A stretch of DNA of 7,376 nt. It comes from Burkholderiales bacterium. Lineage in GTDB: Bacteria > Pseudomonadota > Gammaproteobacteria > Burkholderiales > Usitatibacteraceae. The notes below the pieces were generated by a model. The model did not search any database. It saw only the letters and a program-made list of their open reading frames with translations, and was not told where the DNA came from. Within the stretch, counting starts at the first letter, position 1; each line of letters starts with the position of its first letter. Where the stretch lies: contig JADGRS010000147.1 in the NCBI GenBank assembly GCA_017880705.1, positions 1 to 7,376 on the forward strand. The letters run 5' to 3'. The translations under genes were made by a program, and so were the position numbers. Positions 6,624 to 7,376 of this stretch are shown here, piece after piece.

Positions 6624-7055
6624 ATGAGCTTCCTGCGCATCGCACTCGCATCGGCATGCTTCGCGCTGGGTGCGGGATCCATCGCCTGCGCCGCCGACAA
6701 GCCCTGCACCAAGGCCGACGCGGCGAACGCCGAGAAGGCGATCGAACGCTCCAACAACTGGAACCAGCTCTACAAGTCGTGGCAGGACTATCGCCATTGC
6801 GATACGGGCGCCGTCGCTGACGGATACACCGATTCGCTGATGCGCCTCATGGTCGAATGGAAGGGCGTCGACACGCTCGCCGCGGCGATGCAGAAGGACC
6901 CCGAGTTCAAGGAGTGGGTTCACGCGCGGCTGAAGAGCCCCGCCGCGAAAGACGACCAGCCGACCGTCTATTCTCGCGCGAAGGCGAGCTGCCCCGCGGG
7001 AATGGATGCCTTCTGCGCCGAGCTCGCCGACGCGGTGAAGCCCGCCGCGAAATAG
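6624..7055 (+). CDS. Small secreted protein with four conserved-looking cysteines, function unknown
   Basis: A 143-residue protein not assigned to a named family. Residues 1-23 form a signal peptide: short positive start (MSFLR), hydrophobic core, and a likely signal peptidase I site IACA|ADK. The C22 context (GSIAC) is not a good lipobox because position -3 is Ser, so a soluble periplasmic product is more likely than a lipoprotein. The mature part is helical and charged and carries C28, C59, C123 and C131, enough for two disulfides; tryptophans occur in NNWNQLYKSWQDYRHC and VEWKG. Size and cysteine pattern recall small periplasmic binding or inhibitor-type proteins, including immunity-like ones, but there is no evidence for any of these. 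The start is 1 nt after the dxs stop, so it is almost certainly co-transcribed. No ribosome site of its own is obvious beyond the AAGGCGG (6611-6617) at the end of dxs. Confidence 0.88.
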   Translation: MSFLRIALASACFALGAGSIACAADKPCTKADAANAEKAIERSNNWNQLYKSWQDYRHCDTGAVADGYTDSLMRLMVEWKGVDTLAAAMQKDPEFKEWVHARLKSPAAKDDQPTVYSRAKASCPAGMDAFCAELADAVKPAAK

Positions 7056-7059
7056 CTTC

Positions 7060-7376
7060 GTGAGGCTTTCCGACAAGGTCGCGGTCGTCACCGGTGCGGC
7101 GCAGGGCATCGGTCTTGCGTGCGCGCGAGCTTTCGCGCGCGAGGGCGCGCGGGTGCTGCTCACCGACGTGAACGAGGAGGCCGGCCGCAGCGAGACCCTG
7201 CGATTGCGCTCCGACGGCTTCAACGCGAGCTTCACGCGCTGCGACGTCTCGCGCAGGATCGAGGTCGATGCCGCGATCGCCGCGGCGGTCAATGAGTTCG
7301 GCCGCGTCGACATCCTCGTGGCCAACGCCGGGATCGTCCACGCCGCCGAGTTCCTCGACCTGGCCGAGGCGGATTT
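7060..7376 (+). CDS. Short-chain dehydrogenase/reductase, 3'-truncated by window edge
   Basis: The first 105 residues of a classical SDR are visible. They start at GTG 7060, 4 nt after the previous stop; no in-frame ATG lies nearby and the fold begins at once (RLSDKVAVVTG). The nucleotide-binding TGAAQGIG spans residues 11-18. D36 at the end of the second strand (LLTDV) is the acidic residue that usually selects NAD(H) over NADP(H). CDV (61-63) is the adenine-contacting D, and VANAGI (87-92) holds the NAG motif. The catalytic Ser-Tyr-Lys lie beyond the edge, so activity and substrate cannot be judged. SDRs oxidise or reduce alcohols and ketones in the cytoplasm. The short spacing suggests it belongs to the dxs transcript. 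The ribosome site is weak. Confidence 0.93.
   Translation, partial: MRLSDKVAVVTGAAQGIGLACARAFAREGARVLLTDVNEEAGRSETLRLRSDGFNASFTRCDVSRRIEVDAAIAAAVNEFGRVDILVANAGIVHAAEFLDLAEAD

Noticed and set aside
6624..6701. Lipoprotein reading of the small secreted protein
   Set aside because: The residues before C22 (GSIA) lack Leu/Val/Ile at position -3, whereas ACA|AD is a good signal peptidase I site.
3689..6757. A minus-strand reading frame of more than 1000 codons opposite xseB, ispA and dxs
   Set aside because: It is antisense to three well-recognised genes, rich in Arg/His/Ala/Glu with no recognisable domain. Long open antisense frames are expected in high-GC DNA with strong codon bias.

Overview
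The window is high-GC DNA with strong third-position G/C bias in every gene. It looks like a chromosomal core region of a Betaproteobacterium (Burkholderiales or Nitrosomonadales type). Evidence for this is the xseB-ispA-dxs isoprenoid operon with a Rieske oxygenase gene reading away from it, an arrangement I recall from that class, plus the protein flavour of each gene. I cannot name the genus. No transposase, integrase, tRNA, rRNA or CRISPR array was seen.

Layout. (1) Positions 1-1467 hold the C-terminal two thirds of an EF-G-like translational GTPase, cut by the left edge. (2) A 146-bp AT-richer gap holds a weak hairpin, an inverted repeat and a likely promoter. (3) Positions 1614-2174 encode a 186-residue cysteine-free protein of the STY4526/DUF2857 type. 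Its N-terminal half reads like FlhD and its C-terminal half like the helical part of FlhC. (4) A strong bidirectional hairpin terminator and a second, AT-rich inverted repeat separate it from the convergent gene. (5) Positions 2278-3390 (minus) encode a Rieske non-heme iron oxygenase alpha subunit. (6) A 173-bp divergent promoter region follows. (7) From 3564 to the right edge runs a tight plus-strand operon: xseB, ispA (GTG start, 4-nt overlap), dxs, a small secreted four-cysteine protein of unknown role, and the start of an NAD-type short-chain dehydrogenase.

How the genes work together. dxs makes DXP, the entry metabolite of the MEP pathway, and ispA converts the C5 products to farnesyl diphosphate, so these two are functionally linked. 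xseB (exonuclease VII small subunit) rides in the operon as it does in many proteobacteria. The secreted protein and the dehydrogenase follow with gaps of 1 and 4 nt, so they are probably co-transcribed, though no shared function is evident.

The most interesting item is the orphan FlhD/FlhC-like single-chain protein at 1614-2174. Relatives are, to my knowledge, mostly known from integrative elements, yet here it sits alone among housekeeping genes with its own promoter-like region. The FlhD/FlhC reading is my own alignment by eye and remains an inference.
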